Assembly: GCA_964495555.1 (NCBI GenBank)
Contig: CAZBWA010000001.1
Location: forward strand, 24,310 to 88,309
Reading direction: 5' to 3'
Length of the DNA stretch: 64,000 nucleotides
Source of the DNA: VGCC01 sp964495555
GTDB lineage: Bacteria; Actinomycetota; Actinomycetes; S36-B12
The position numbers and the translations under genes are program-made. Every line of letters begins with the position of its first letter. Positions within the stretch are counted from its first letter, which is position 1. The notes beneath the pieces were generated by a model that was not told where the DNA came from, made no database searches, and saw only the letters and a program-made list of their open reading frames with translations. Shown here piece by piece: positions 46,725 to 56,776 of the stretch.

Positions 46725-49175
46725 TCAGAGGAGGCCCTTCCGGGTCAGGTTCGTGAAGGCCCAGTAGCCGGGCAGCGTGGGCAGCCAGAAGGTGATGAGT
46801 CGGTACAGCAGGACCGATGACACTGCGATACCCGCATCCAGTCCGGCGGCGGTGAGGCCGGCGGCGAGCGCGGCCTCCACGGCGCCCAGACCGCCCGGGG
46901 TGGGCGCTGCCTGGCCGATCGTCGCGCCCGCCAGGTAGACGACGGCGACGACGGCGATGTTCATGGACCCACCGAAGGCCTCGACGCACGCGTAAAGCAC
47001 ACCGATGTAGGCGACGTTCAGGAGCAGCATCCCGCCCACGCCCTCGATCAACTTGAACGGGCGCTGGGCCACGGTCACCAGGCGCGGGCCCACTTCGCGG
47101 AGGAGCGGTCCCACCCGTCCGGTGATGAGCCGTCGGACCGCGGGCACGGCCAGCAATGCCAGGGCGAGGACGGCCACGGCTGCCACGCCGATGACCGCCG
47201 CGCGCGGCGGATCGAAGGTGAAGTCGGCCTGCGTACCGGCGGCGATACCGAAGCCCAGCAGCAGGACGATGTGGACCACGAACGCCATGACCTGGGAGAC
47301 CCCCACGCTGGCGGCGGCCAGGGCCGGATGGAGTCCGGACTTCTGCAGGTACCGCACGTTGATGGCGATCGCACCCAGCGTCGGCGGGGAGACGAGGGTC
47401 GCGAAGTCGCCGGCAACCTGGGCCTGGATCGTCCGTGTCAACTTCAACTTCTCGGGAACGAACCCGGACAGTGACCACGCTGCGCCGACGTACGTGACCA
47501 GACTCAGCAGCAGACCGACACCGAGCCACGACCACTTCGCCGTCGCCACGAGTGCGACGAGATCGACCTGCGCAAGCTGGGACAGCAACACGTAGCCCGC
47601 GATGCTGCCGAGCACGATCATGATCAGGGTGCGCGGCCGCACGCGTTCCAACTGGATCTGCTCGGCATCCACCCCCGGACGCATCTCGACGAGGGCATCG
47701 CGCAACCGGACGATCAGTCCCTTGTGCTTGCGTAAAGCGCGCCGCGTGGGACCCCCCAGGGCGACGGGCTGCAGCGTGGGGAGAGCCCGGGCGAGACCCT
47801 CGACTCCCAACACCTTGATCCCGCTCGCCACTGCCCGGTCCACGGACGTGAGCATCGCCAAGGTGCAGAGGAGCATGGACAGATCGATGCGCCGGGAGAC
47901 GTCGCTGGCTGCCACCGAGCCCGACCTGCCACTCAGGAGCCAGATCGATCCGTCGTCGGCCCGCAACAGATGGTGGGCATCGAGCGAGCGATGGGCAATC
48001 TGGTGCTCGTGCAGTGTGCGCACTGCCCGCCAACTCGCTTCGAGGTCCGCGTCGGAGAGCGACGCGATGTCGCTGAAGGGCTCGCCTTCGATGTACTGGT
48101 AGGCCAGGAGGCAGGAGTCCGGACCGATCTCGCTGGCGAGCAGGAGTCGGGGCTCGGGCGCGCCCGCCGCCTCGCCCGCATAGGCGACGAGCGCAGCGTG
48201 GTCGAGGGATGCGCGCATGTTGAAGGCGCCGGCATTGCTGTCGTCGCGGAGGCGTAGAGATGTCCACATCGCGCTCGCCAGCCCCGCGCCCTCGAGGTCC
48301 CGGTCGAGGACGGTGACGTTGAGTCGGTCCCCCGAGCGGGTGCGTGCGAGGTATCGGCGACCACGAGACGTGGATTCCTGGGCGCGCAGCTCGGTGATGG
48401 GGAACCCGCCGGTGTCCAGGGCCTGGGCAATCTGCATCCCGGTCGGTCGTGTCGTGGGGGTGCCGACGACGTAGCGCGTGATGAGCCCCAGCGCCCAGCC
48501 CAACGCGAGCGAGACACCGACGCCGGCGATGGTGATGCCACCGCTGAGGATCGTGACGACGACCAGGGAGCCGATGACGGCCACGCTCAGCACGTTCCAC
48601 GGGCGACGCCCCATCACCCGGGTCACCGTGAGGAAGGCGAGAAGGCCTCCGAGTACCGGAGCCGTCGCTCCACTCTGCGGATTCGTGGATCCCGCGAGGG
48701 CGATGAGGAGTCGGGGATCGCTCAGCAGTGAGACGCCGTAGGCGATCCCGGTGAGCACGGAAACGGTGACGAGGAGTGCGACGAGCGCGTCGAAGAGCTG
48801 GCGCACACGTCCACGGACCAGGAGCGAGATCGCGACGGCGACCGGGAGACCCAGGGTTCCGATTCCACCGACGATGTTCAGGACGAGCACCGCGGCGGGG
48901 GGCAGGAGCGCGACGCTCGAGTCCAGGTCCTGCTCGAGTCCGCTCGTCGTGCCCGTGGCGAACCAGGCCAGGAAGACGGTGCCGCCGGTGATGGCGAGCG
49001 GGAGAGCGAACCGGGCGAGGTCGAGGGGGCGCCGCACCCGGCGGGGAATGACCCCGGCCTCGATGACCAGGGTCGTGTGCTCGGGGGCGGGCGGCGGCGT
49101 CGCTTCGGCCAGTGCGGGGATCAGAGGGACCGGTCCTGCGATCGTGAACGTCACGGGCTCCTGATCCCTGCTCAC
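46725..49175 (-). CDS. Lipid flippase-like membrane protein (UPF0104/LPG synthase TM) with internal pseudokinase
   Basis: 816 residues from GTG 49175. The first ~240 residues hold about six hydrophobic helices. Residues about 250-450 resemble a protein kinase fold, but HRD is HRS (395-397), DFG is LSG (414-416) and no catalytic lysine is seen, so it is a pseudokinase. From about 500 come some eight helices of the lysylphosphatidylglycerol-synthase TM (UPF0104) family (APTPGGLGAVEAALAAGL). Such modules flip or hold lipids. There is no aminoacyl-transfer domain. The close divergent start of adnA leaves only 39 bases for promoters. Confidence 0.85.
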   Translation of the reverse strand: MSRDQEPVTFTIAGPVPLIPALAEATPPPAPEHTTLVIEAGVIPRRVRRPLDLARFALPLAITGGTVFLAWFATGTTSGLEQDLDSSVALLPPAAVLVLNIVGGIGTLGLPVAVAISLLVRGRVRQLFDALVALLVTVSVLTGIAYGVSLLSDPRLLIALAGSTNPQSGATAPVLGGLLAFLTVTRVMGRRPWNVLSVAVIGSLVVVTILSGGITIAGVGVSLALGWALGLITRYVVGTPTTRPTGMQIAQALDTGGFPITELRAQESTSRGRRYLARTRSGDRLNVTVLDRDLEGAGLASAMWTSLRLRDDSNAGAFNMRASLDHAALVAYAGEAAGAPEPRLLLASEIGPDSCLLAYQYIEGEPFSDIASLSDADLEASWRAVRTLHEHQIAHRSLDAHHLLRADDGSIWLLSGRSGSVAASDVSRRIDLSMLLCTLAMLTSVDRAVASGIKVLGVEGLARALPTLQPVALGGPTRRALRKHKGLIVRLRDALVEMRPGVDAEQIQLERVRPRTLIMIVLGSIAGYVLLSQLAQVDLVALVATAKWSWLGVGLLLSLVTYVGAAWSLSGFVPEKLKLTRTIQAQVAGDFATLVSPPTLGAIAINVRYLQKSGLHPALAAASVGVSQVMAFVVHIVLLLGFGIAAGTQADFTFDPPRAAVIGVAAVAVLALALLAVPAVRRLITGRVGPLLREVGPRLVTVAQRPFKLIEGVGGMLLLNVAYIGVLYACVEAFGGSMNIAVVAVVYLAGATIGQAAPTPGGLGAVEAALAAGLTAAGLDAGIAVSSVLLYRLITFWLPTLPGYWAFTNLTRKGLL

Positions 49176-49214
49176 GCCCCGATGGTGTCATAGTGACCTG
49201 CTATCCATGGGTCC

Positions 49215-52200
49215 ATGGAATGGCGGTTGGACCTCTCCCTCCCGCCGCCCACTCCGGCGCCGGTCCTCGACGAGGACCAGCGGGCCGTGGTGGAGCACGA
49301 GGGTGGTCCACTCCTGGTCCTCGCCGGTCCGGGTACGGGGAAGACCACGACCATCGTCGAGTCGGTCGCTGCGCGCATCCCAGGGGTCCCAGCGGCGGAG
49401 ATCCTGGTCCTGACGTTCGGTCGTCGTGCCGCCCATGAAGTCCGTGACCGCATCGCCTCCCGGCTCGGCGGAGGGCCGCAGCCGCATGTGTCGACCTTCC
49501 ATTCCTTCGCGTACTCGCTTGTCCGAGAGTTCGCCACAGACGGTGAATTCGTGGACCCGCCGCGCCTGCTCTCGGGCGCCGAGGAGGACGTCCGCATCCG
49601 GGAGTTGCTGCTCGGCGCCGCAGCAGACGGCGTCGCCGCGTGGCCGGAGGACCTCTCCGGGGCAGTCGGCACCCTCGGATTCGCCAACGAGGTGCGGTCG
49701 ATGATCGCGCGGATGCGGGAGTGGGGCATATCCCCGCAGCGTTTGCGTCGCATCGCCGCCGATACGGGTCGGCCGGCATGGACCGCGGTCGCGGCGATTG
49801 CCGAAGCCGACCTCGCCGTGATGGCCTTGGAGAACGTGCAGGACTACACCGAGTTGATGCGTCGTGCCGTGGAGGTCACCGGTCAGTCCGCGGTGCGGGA
49901 TGCGATGACGGCGCGCTACCGCGCGATCTACGTCGACGAGTTCCAGGACACCGATCCCCTCCAGACACGCCTTCTCGCCCATCTGGTCACTCCCGCGACC
50001 ACCCTTGTTGCGGTCGGCGACCCTGATCAGGCGATCTACGCCTTCCGCGGCGCCGACATCCGCGGCATCGTGGACTTCCCGGATCGCTTCCGCACGGTGA
50101 AAGGTGACCCGGCACCGATCGTCGTCCTGGGGAGCACGCGTCGGTTCGGACCTCGCATTCGGACTGCGGTGAGCGCGGTGCTCCCTCCCGCAGCGAACGC
50201 CTCCTTCGGAATCGACACGATGAAGCGCCACCGCGGTCCCCGGACATTGGGGTCGGGACGTGACGAGATCCGCATCCGACGGTTCGACTCCGATGCCGCG
50301 TGTGCCGAGCACGTCGCGGAGGAGGTCCGGCGCGCCCATGTGCTCGACGGTGCGGCATGGACCGATCTCGCAGTGCTCGTGCGCAATGGTGATCAACTCG
50401 TCGACGTGGAGCGGGCCCTCCAGCGGCTCGCCGTTCCGGTGGCGGTGTCCGCCGATGAGATACCGCTGCGCTCCGAACCCGCCGTGTCACGCATTCTCGA
50501 CGTGGTGCGCGCGGCCACCGATCCATCCCGCGCGTCCGCCTCGCTCGTCCTCGACATCCTCAGTGGTCCCATCGGCGGGTGCGATGCGAGCGCGCTCCGT
50601 GGCCTGGGACGTCTCCTGCGTCGCCTCCAGGTGGAGTCCGATGCGGCGGTCACGTCGTCACGGGAAGCGATTCGGGCAGCGGTCATGGATCGGGAATCCG
50701 TCCTGGACGGCCTCGACGGGACGCTCACCGGCCGCGAGGACACCGCGGTGCAGCGCGCGCGTGCGCTGCGCGGTCTGGTCACCCGTGTGCGCACCCTGAT
50801 CCGGCGCCAGGCACCGATCGACGAGGTGCTGTGGCAGGTGTGGACGGGCGGGGAGCCAGGGCACGGATGGCCACGCCGATTGCGCTCGGCGGCGCTCGCC
50901 GGTTCGTCCAGTGCCCACCACGACATCGATTCGGTGATGGCACTCTTCGATGCCGCCGAGCGCGCGGCCGAGCGTTACCGCGGAGTCGTGGGCGTCGCCT
51001 CCTTCCTGTCCTCGCTCGACAGTCAGGAGATCCCGGCCGAGCCCGTCGCCGAGCGTGCCGCGCGGGGTGATGCCGTCCGGCTGCTGACCGCGCACCGCGC
51101 CAAAGGGCTGGAGTTCGAACGCGTCTGGGTGGTCGGAGCCCACGAGGGCGTCTGGCCCGATCTGCGCGAGCGCGGAAGTGCCCTGGACCTCCGTGCGCTC
51201 GCAGAGTTCGCCGACCCGGGACTCGTCTCGCCCGCACGCATCGACGTGGAGGAGCGCAACCTGTTCTACGTCGCCTGCACCCGTGCCCGCGAGCAGGTGA
51301 CCGTGTGCGTGGTCGATGCCGGTGACGAGGGCGCGCAGGTGCCCAGTCGCTTCATCGACGATCTCATTGCGGGGGGTGCGGTCGACGAGCGCATCGCGGG
51401 TCGTCCCCGGTCGATCACCACGTGGGACGGCCTCGTGGCGGAATTGCGTGGCGTGCTCATGGATGACACCACGACTCCGGAGGATCGGGTCGCGGCTGCC
51501 GACGTGCTCGCGGCCGCTGCGAGTCTGACCGACCCGGCGGGTGCACCGCTCGTGCCACGGGCCGATCCGGCAACGTGGTGGGGGATCGCAGACATCACGC
51601 CCGGGTGTGCGCCGGTGCGGCCGCAGGATCAGCCCATTGCGATGTCTGGGAGCAGGTTGGACGATCTCATCGCGTGTCCCTTGAAGTGGTTCCTCGAGCA
51701 GGATGTTCGGGCGGAGACCCCCCGTGGGTCGGCCACCCAGTTCGGATCCATCGTGCACGCGGTCGCCGAGTACATCGCCAAGGGCGAGGCGGACCCCGCG
51801 GAGATCGATGCGTTGATCGCGCGGGTCTGGGGGCGGGTCCCCTTCCAGGCTGAGTGGCAGTCGGATGCGGAGCGACGGGCGGCTCAGGAGGCGCTGTCTC
51901 GGTTCCTGGCCTACCACCGCGCGCAGCAGCGCGAGTTGGTCGCTACGGAGTGCAATATGCGCGCAGAGATCGAGGTGCCCACCGATGGCGGCTCGGAGAT
52001 CGTGCGACTCACCGGCTTCGCCGATCGCATCGAGCGCGACGCTGACGGTCGGCTCGTGCCCATCGATCTGAAGAACATGAGGACCCCGCCCCCCGACTCC
52101 CACGTTCCTGAGCATGGTCAACTGGGTGTCTACCAACTGCTGGTGGAGCGCAATCCGCCCAACGGGGAGGAGAACGCCGTCAGTGGCGGAGCAGCGCTCG

Positions 52201-52427
52201 TGCAGTTGCGCGCGGGCACAGCCGATGGCTTCCCCAAGGTCCAATTCCAAGCGCCGATCGCCGACGATCCCACGTGGATCATGGACCGACTCGGGGATGC
52301 TGTGTCGATCCTGCGGGAGGAGCGGTTCACGCCCCGCGTGGGACGCCAGTGCGATTACTGCGCGTTCACCGCCAGTTGTCCGACCACGACGGAGTCCGGT
52401 GACCTCGTTCCCCAGGAGCATCCATGA
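49215..52427 (+). CDS. adnA: Helicase-nuclease subunit AdnA-like (UvrD motor plus PD-(D/E)XK nuclease)
   Basis: 1070 residues. The N-terminal superfamily 1 motor has the Walker A loop GPGTGKTT (38-45) and the DEFQDTD motif II. The C-terminal RecB-type nuclease has FADRIERDADGRLVPIDLKN with the catalytic Asp and Lys. Cysteines in LIACPLKWF and in QCDYCAFTASCP are placed to hold an iron-sulfur cluster, as in AddB/AdnA. With AdnB it resects DNA double-strand breaks for recombination, replacing RecBCD. It is coupled to adnB by ATGA at 52424. Confidence 0.93.
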   Translation: MEWRLDLSLPPPTPAPVLDEDQRAVVEHEGGPLLVLAGPGTGKTTTIVESVAARIPGVPAAEILVLTFGRRAAHEVRDRIASRLGGGPQPHVSTFHSFAYSLVREFATDGEFVDPPRLLSGAEEDVRIRELLLGAAADGVAAWPEDLSGAVGTLGFANEVRSMIARMREWGISPQRLRRIAADTGRPAWTAVAAIAEADLAVMALENVQDYTELMRRAVEVTGQSAVRDAMTARYRAIYVDEFQDTDPLQTRLLAHLVTPATTLVAVGDPDQAIYAFRGADIRGIVDFPDRFRTVKGDPAPIVVLGSTRRFGPRIRTAVSAVLPPAANASFGIDTMKRHRGPRTLGSGRDEIRIRRFDSDAACAEHVAEEVRRAHVLDGAAWTDLAVLVRNGDQLVDVERALQRLAVPVAVSADEIPLRSEPAVSRILDVVRAATDPSRASASLVLDILSGPIGGCDASALRGLGRLLRRLQVESDAAVTSSREAIRAAVMDRESVLDGLDGTLTGREDTAVQRARALRGLVTRVRTLIRRQAPIDEVLWQVWTGGEPGHGWPRRLRSAALAGSSSAHHDIDSVMALFDAAERAAERYRGVVGVASFLSSLDSQEIPAEPVAERAARGDAVRLLTAHRAKGLEFERVWVVGAHEGVWPDLRERGSALDLRALAEFADPGLVSPARIDVEERNLFYVACTRAREQVTVCVVDAGDEGAQVPSRFIDDLIAGGAVDERIAGRPRSITTWDGLVAELRGVLMDDTTTPEDRVAAADVLAAAASLTDPAGAPLVPRADPATWWGIADITPGCAPVRPQDQPIAMSGSRLDDLIACPLKWFLEQDVRAETPRGSATQFGSIVHAVAEYIAKGEADPAEIDALIARVWGRVPFQAEWQSDAERRAAQEALSRFLAYHRAQQRELVATECNMRAEIEVPTDGGSEIVRLTGFADRIERDADGRLVPIDLKNMRTPPPDSHVPEHGQLGVYQLLVERNPPNGEENAVSGGAALVQLRAGTADGFPKVQFQAPIADDPTWIMDRLGDAVSILREERFTPRVGRQCDYCAFTASCPTTTESGDLVPQEHP

Positions 52428-55400
52428 CATCCGACGTGCGTGCCGTCGTCAACTCAATCATGGGCTTCGAACTGAGCGAGGAGCAGTGGGTCGCCGCCTC
52501 TGCGCCCCTGGCTCCCGGTGTGATCGTCGCGGGCGCAGGGACGGGTAAGACCACCACGATGGCCGCGCGGGTTGCTTTTCTCGTGGCGTCGGGTCGAGTG
52601 CTCCCCGAACGCGTCCTCGGGCTGACGTTCACCACCAAGGCCGCAGCGCAGCTGCTGCGTGCAGTCCGCCGGGCGATTGCCGAGGCACCGGAGCCCGGGG
52701 AACCCGAGGTGATGACGTACCACGCGTTCGGGGCCCGCATCGTGAACGACCACGGCATGCGTCTGGGACTGGAGCCGCGATCCCCGGTTCTCACCGATGC
52801 CGCCCGGTGGCAGTTGGCCTACCGCGTCGTATGCGCTGCACCCGAGATCGACGTCTCGATGACCCCCGAGCGACTCACGAGGGCGATGGTGGACCTCGAC
52901 TCCCACCTGTCCGAGCTCGCGATCGAGCCGGAGACCCTCATCGACTTCGACACGGACCTGATCCGGTTCCTCGATGCGGATCCGTCACCGCAGCGCGCGG
53001 GGACGGACATGCGCGAGACATCGCGAAAGAGGCGCGCGGCGGCACGCCTTATCCCGCATTGGCGCGCGGAGAAGCTCGACCGTGGGCTCGTGGACTACTC
53101 CGACCAGATCCGCTTGGCGTGTCGCCTCGTCGAGATGTTCCCGGGTATCGGTGAGCAGCTACGTGCTCGATTCGATGTTGTCCTCCTCGACGAATACCAG
53201 GACACGTCGATCGCGCAACGACGAATGCTGCAGTCCGCATTCGGCGTCGGTTTCGCGATGACCGCTGTGGGCGATCCATGTCAGGGGATCTACGGGTGGC
53301 GCGGTGCCTCCGTCGAGAACATCGACAGGTTCCTCGAGCATTTCGGTGGAGAAGCATCCGTTTCCTACACCCTTCGGGACAACCGGAGGTCCGGGGAGAA
53401 CATCGTGGAAGTCGCGAATCGGGCGTCCACCGAGCTGCGCGCACACCACGCGGCGATCCCGGAACTGCGTGCCACGCGCGACTCCGGAACCGTCGACGTC
53501 GCCATGTTCGAGACTGAATCGGAGGAGGTGGCCTGGATCGTTGAACGCATCTCCCAGCTCCAGGGTCGCGAGGACGAGACAGTCGCAGTGCTGGCCGCCA
53601 CGAGTGGAACGTTGGTCCGCCTGGATGCGGCCCTGCGGGTACGCGGAATCCCGACCCAGGTCCATGGAGCCTCGCTCCTGATGGACCAGCCGGCAGTTCT
53701 GGACCTGCACGCGTGGCTGCAGGTGGTCCACGAACCCACCGCGAATCCCGCTTTCATCCGGCTCGCAGTGGGTCCGCGTTGGCGGATGGGCCCTCGCGAC
53801 CTGGCCGCGCTCGGAACTCGTGCCCGCGCACTCGCCGGTGGTGGGAGTCGCAGTTCCGCGACCGAGATCCGTGCCGCACTGGCCGACGCAGTGGTGGGAG
53901 GGGATGTCGTCGAGTTGACCTCGCTCACCGACGCCGTTCTGGATCCGGGGCCGCCCGAGGATTACTCACCCGAGGCGTACGGTCGTCTGCTCGAGTTCGC
54001 GCAGGTGCTGCGCCAATTGCGCGCGCACACCGGCGAGCCCCTCGGTGACTTCGTCCATCGGGTGGCCTCGGTGACCGGGATCGCTGTGGAGGCGCTCATC
54101 GCCCAGCCGGATGCGACGCAGCACGCGGCACTCATGACCTTCTACGACCTCGCCGCGGAGTTCACCGACCTTGAGGGGGGAAGCAGCCTGGGTGCTTTCC
54201 TCGCACGTCTCGCCGACGCTGACCGCTTCGACTTTTCGACTCGTCTGGACACCCATGTGCGCCCCGGGGCAGTGCAGCTGATGACCATCCACAAGGCGAA
54301 GGGTCTGGAATTCACGCACGTGGTGGTCCCTGAAGTCTCCGACAAGGACTTCCCGGGTGGACAGAGCAACGGCCGCTGGCCCACCTCGGCGGACGTCGTG
54401 CCGATGCCTCTCCGTGATGACGTGCCCGAGGCCCTGCGGGCATTCCCGCCCAAAGGGCATTTCCCCAAAGCCAAGGAACTCACCGCGTACAAGCAGCTGC
54501 TCGCGGAAGTGGACGACGTCGACGCCGATCGACTCGCCTACGTGGCACTCACGCGCGCGAAGTCCACGCTCGCCGTTACGGGGCATTGGTGGGATGCGCA
54601 GCGCTCCCAGCCGCGAGGCGTGCACCGTGTCATGCAACTGCTGGCGAATGCGCAACCGCACGTCACCGTGGTGGAGTGGGCTCCGGAGCCATCCGCAGGC
54701 GCCACGAACCCGGTGCGCTCGGCCGGTTCCGAGACGTACGCCTGGCCTATCCCTGTCGATGCGGACTACGTGTCACGACTGGAAGCTGCAGCCACGCGGG
54801 TGCGTTCGGCTGCCGGACAGATCGAACTTCCGGTGGATGGTGGCAATCGTGGGCGGTGGTCGACGGTCCTCGCGGCATTGACGGAGGAGTCGCACCGCAT
54901 CCACGCTCCCGTGCGCGAGGTGCGTCTTGGTGATTCCGTTGGCGCGACCATGTTCCTACGCGCCCTGAGAGAGCCCGGCGCCGTCGCCTTGGATATCGCA
55001 CGCCCGATGCCGGTGAAGCCCTCGCGTGCTGCTCGACGTGGAACCGCGTGGCATGCCTGGATCGAGTCGCGGTATGGACAGCAATCGCTTATCGACCCGT
55101 GGGATCTCCCCGGCGCCGCCGACGATGAGATCGGCAGTGACGAGCAGCTCGAGGAATTGCGGAGCGCATTCGAGCGCACTCCCTACGCGGGCCGCGATCC
55201 GGTCGCGGTCGAGTACCCGTTTTCCCTCGTCCTCCACGGTCGGGTGATCCATGGACGCATCGACGCGGTTTTCGCGACCGCATCCGGGTTCGAGGTCGTC
55301 GACTGGAAGACCGGGGGCCGGGCCCACCTGGATCCAGGGCAACTGGCGATCTACCGACGTGCCTGGGCTGAAGCCCGCGGTGTTCCGTGGCAGGACGTGG

Positions 55401-55480
55401 ATGCGGCCTTCGTGCTCATTGCGACGGGTGAGGTGCTGCGCCCGGAGACCGACGCGCTGGTGCGTGAACTATTCGATTAG
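52424..55480 (+). CDS. adnB: Helicase-nuclease subunit AdnB-like
   Basis: 1018 residues. The motor has GAGTGKTT (37-44), LTFTTKAAAQ, LLDEYQDTS, VGDPCQGIYGWRGA and IHKAKGLEFTHV. The C-terminal nuclease has RIDAVFATASGFEVVDWKTGG with the catalytic aspartates and lysine, but no iron-sulfur cysteines. Both motors and both nucleases therefore look intact in this pair. In mycobacteria the AdnB motor is the main translocase. The stop interlocks with that of the convergent acyltransferase (TTAG at 55477). Confidence 0.93.
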   Translation: MTSDVRAVVNSIMGFELSEEQWVAASAPLAPGVIVAGAGTGKTTTMAARVAFLVASGRVLPERVLGLTFTTKAAAQLLRAVRRAIAEAPEPGEPEVMTYHAFGARIVNDHGMRLGLEPRSPVLTDAARWQLAYRVVCAAPEIDVSMTPERLTRAMVDLDSHLSELAIEPETLIDFDTDLIRFLDADPSPQRAGTDMRETSRKRRAAARLIPHWRAEKLDRGLVDYSDQIRLACRLVEMFPGIGEQLRARFDVVLLDEYQDTSIAQRRMLQSAFGVGFAMTAVGDPCQGIYGWRGASVENIDRFLEHFGGEASVSYTLRDNRRSGENIVEVANRASTELRAHHAAIPELRATRDSGTVDVAMFETESEEVAWIVERISQLQGREDETVAVLAATSGTLVRLDAALRVRGIPTQVHGASLLMDQPAVLDLHAWLQVVHEPTANPAFIRLAVGPRWRMGPRDLAALGTRARALAGGGSRSSATEIRAALADAVVGGDVVELTSLTDAVLDPGPPEDYSPEAYGRLLEFAQVLRQLRAHTGEPLGDFVHRVASVTGIAVEALIAQPDATQHAALMTFYDLAAEFTDLEGGSSLGAFLARLADADRFDFSTRLDTHVRPGAVQLMTIHKAKGLEFTHVVVPEVSDKDFPGGQSNGRWPTSADVVPMPLRDDVPEALRAFPPKGHFPKAKELTAYKQLLAEVDDVDADRLAYVALTRAKSTLAVTGHWWDAQRSQPRGVHRVMQLLANAQPHVTVVEWAPEPSAGATNPVRSAGSETYAWPIPVDADYVSRLEAAATRVRSAAGQIELPVDGGNRGRWSTVLAALTEESHRIHAPVREVRLGDSVGATMFLRALREPGAVALDIARPMPVKPSRAARRGTAWHAWIESRYGQQSLIDPWDLPGAADDEIGSDEQLEELRSAFERTPYAGRDPVAVEYPFSLVLHGRVIHGRIDAVFATASGFEVVDWKTGGRAHLDPGQLAIYRRAWAEARGVPWQDVDAAFVLIATGEVLRPETDALVRELFD

Positions 55481-56751
55481 TCGGTGCGCCTCTGATCCGC
55501 GTCGGGCACGTCGACGGGAAGTACGGGACCCCGAGACGCGGACCCGGCAACTTCAGCCTCACCTGCCTCCTCGGTGGGCACGCGACGTGTTCCTACCAGG
55601 CCGCGCATCCACTCACGTGCCGGCTCCTCGATCCACTTCCACATCGCGTATGCGACGAGGAAGCATCCTGCGATCAATGCGATCACAGACAGTGCGTAGA
55701 TCGCACCGGACTCGATGCCGAACGCACGTAGGCCCGCCCGCCACAGCCCGAAGACGATCAGGTGGGTCATGTAGAGCGAGTACGAGATGAACCCACCCAG
55801 GATGGCGATCCGCGTGGCAAGTGCACGCGCCATTCCACCCTGGGCGAGCGCGAGGGCCCCGATCCACAGGATTAACAGCGGGACCAGCGTGAGATGGAAG
55901 AAGGGAGGCAGGGGTTCCCGATCCCCCTCGAGGATGGGCCCTCCGGGTTGTGCGGGTCCCCAGGTTCCCAGGAAGACCGCCCCGGCGATCACCAGCGCCG
56001 GAAGCACATAGGAGGCGAGGTTCGCGACGCGGACCGTCCCCGGGGAAGGGCCGTCGTCTCCGAAGAGACGCCGCACGATGAGGTAGGTGATCGCACCCGC
56101 TGTGAATTCGGAGAGGATTCGGTACGTCGAGCCCCAGTTGTCCGTGTAGTAGGGATCAGATGTCGATAGTGCGTAGGAGACGAGGGGAAGCAGGACGGCG
56201 ATCCAGGCTGTCACCAGCAGCCAGGTCGGCACTTTCCGGTGCATCCAGAACAGAACGAGCACGAGAAGGGGGAAGAGCAGGTAGGCGAGCCACTCCATGG
56301 ACAGGGACCAGGCGACGAAGTTCCACCCACGCTGCGGATCGGGTCCCCACTCCTGGATGAGCAACAGATTCTTGACGAAATCCCACGGTGTCAGCCAGTC
56401 CCGATCGACCGCCTCACCGGCTACTCGTGCTTGAAGTACGACGGCGACGCCTGCGATCACCAGCATCACAAGGTGCACCGGATAGATACGTGCCAAGCGG
56501 AGCCACCAGAAGTGCAGAGTGCCGCGTGCCCGCAATGCGGGACCGAGTCGCGTCAGGTACGTGTGAGTCAGGATGAATCCGGACAGCGCGAAGAACAGGT
56601 CCACGCCCAGTCGCCCCACTCGCAGCACTTCGGGGAGTACGGGAAGTGACAGGACTCCGATCACGGCGAGTGGGCCTTGCAGGTGGTAGAGGAGTACCCA
56701 TGCCGCGGCCACGAAACGGATTCCGGTCAACTGCCGGATGAACACGTTCAC
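55477..56751 (-). CDS. Acyltransferase family 3 (OafA-type) membrane protein
   Basis: 424 residues with about ten hydrophobic helices. The typical start LTGIRFVAAAWVLLYHLQGP carries the conserved histidine, and the RLARIYPVHLVMLV segment has the family arginines. These enzymes O-acetylate or O-acylate surface sugars. It sits inside the DNA-repair block where mycobacteria carry a potassium channel gene, so it is a local difference. The last ~45 residues are a hydrophilic tail. Confidence 0.9.
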   Translation of the reverse strand: MNVFIRQLTGIRFVAAAWVLLYHLQGPLAVIGVLSLPVLPEVLRVGRLGVDLFFALSGFILTHTYLTRLGPALRARGTLHFWWLRLARIYPVHLVMLVIAGVAVVLQARVAGEAVDRDWLTPWDFVKNLLLIQEWGPDPQRGWNFVAWSLSMEWLAYLLFPLLVLVLFWMHRKVPTWLLVTAWIAVLLPLVSYALSTSDPYYTDNWGSTYRILSEFTAGAITYLIVRRLFGDDGPSPGTVRVANLASYVLPALVIAGAVFLGTWGPAQPGGPILEGDREPLPPFFHLTLVPLLILWIGALALAQGGMARALATRIAILGGFISYSLYMTHLIVFGLWRAGLRAFGIESGAIYALSVIALIAGCFLVAYAMWKWIEEPAREWMRGLVGTRRVPTEEAGEAEVAGSASRGPVLPVDVPDADQRRTD

Positions 56752-56776
56752 TCTGACACCTTAGGCTCGCCGACAC

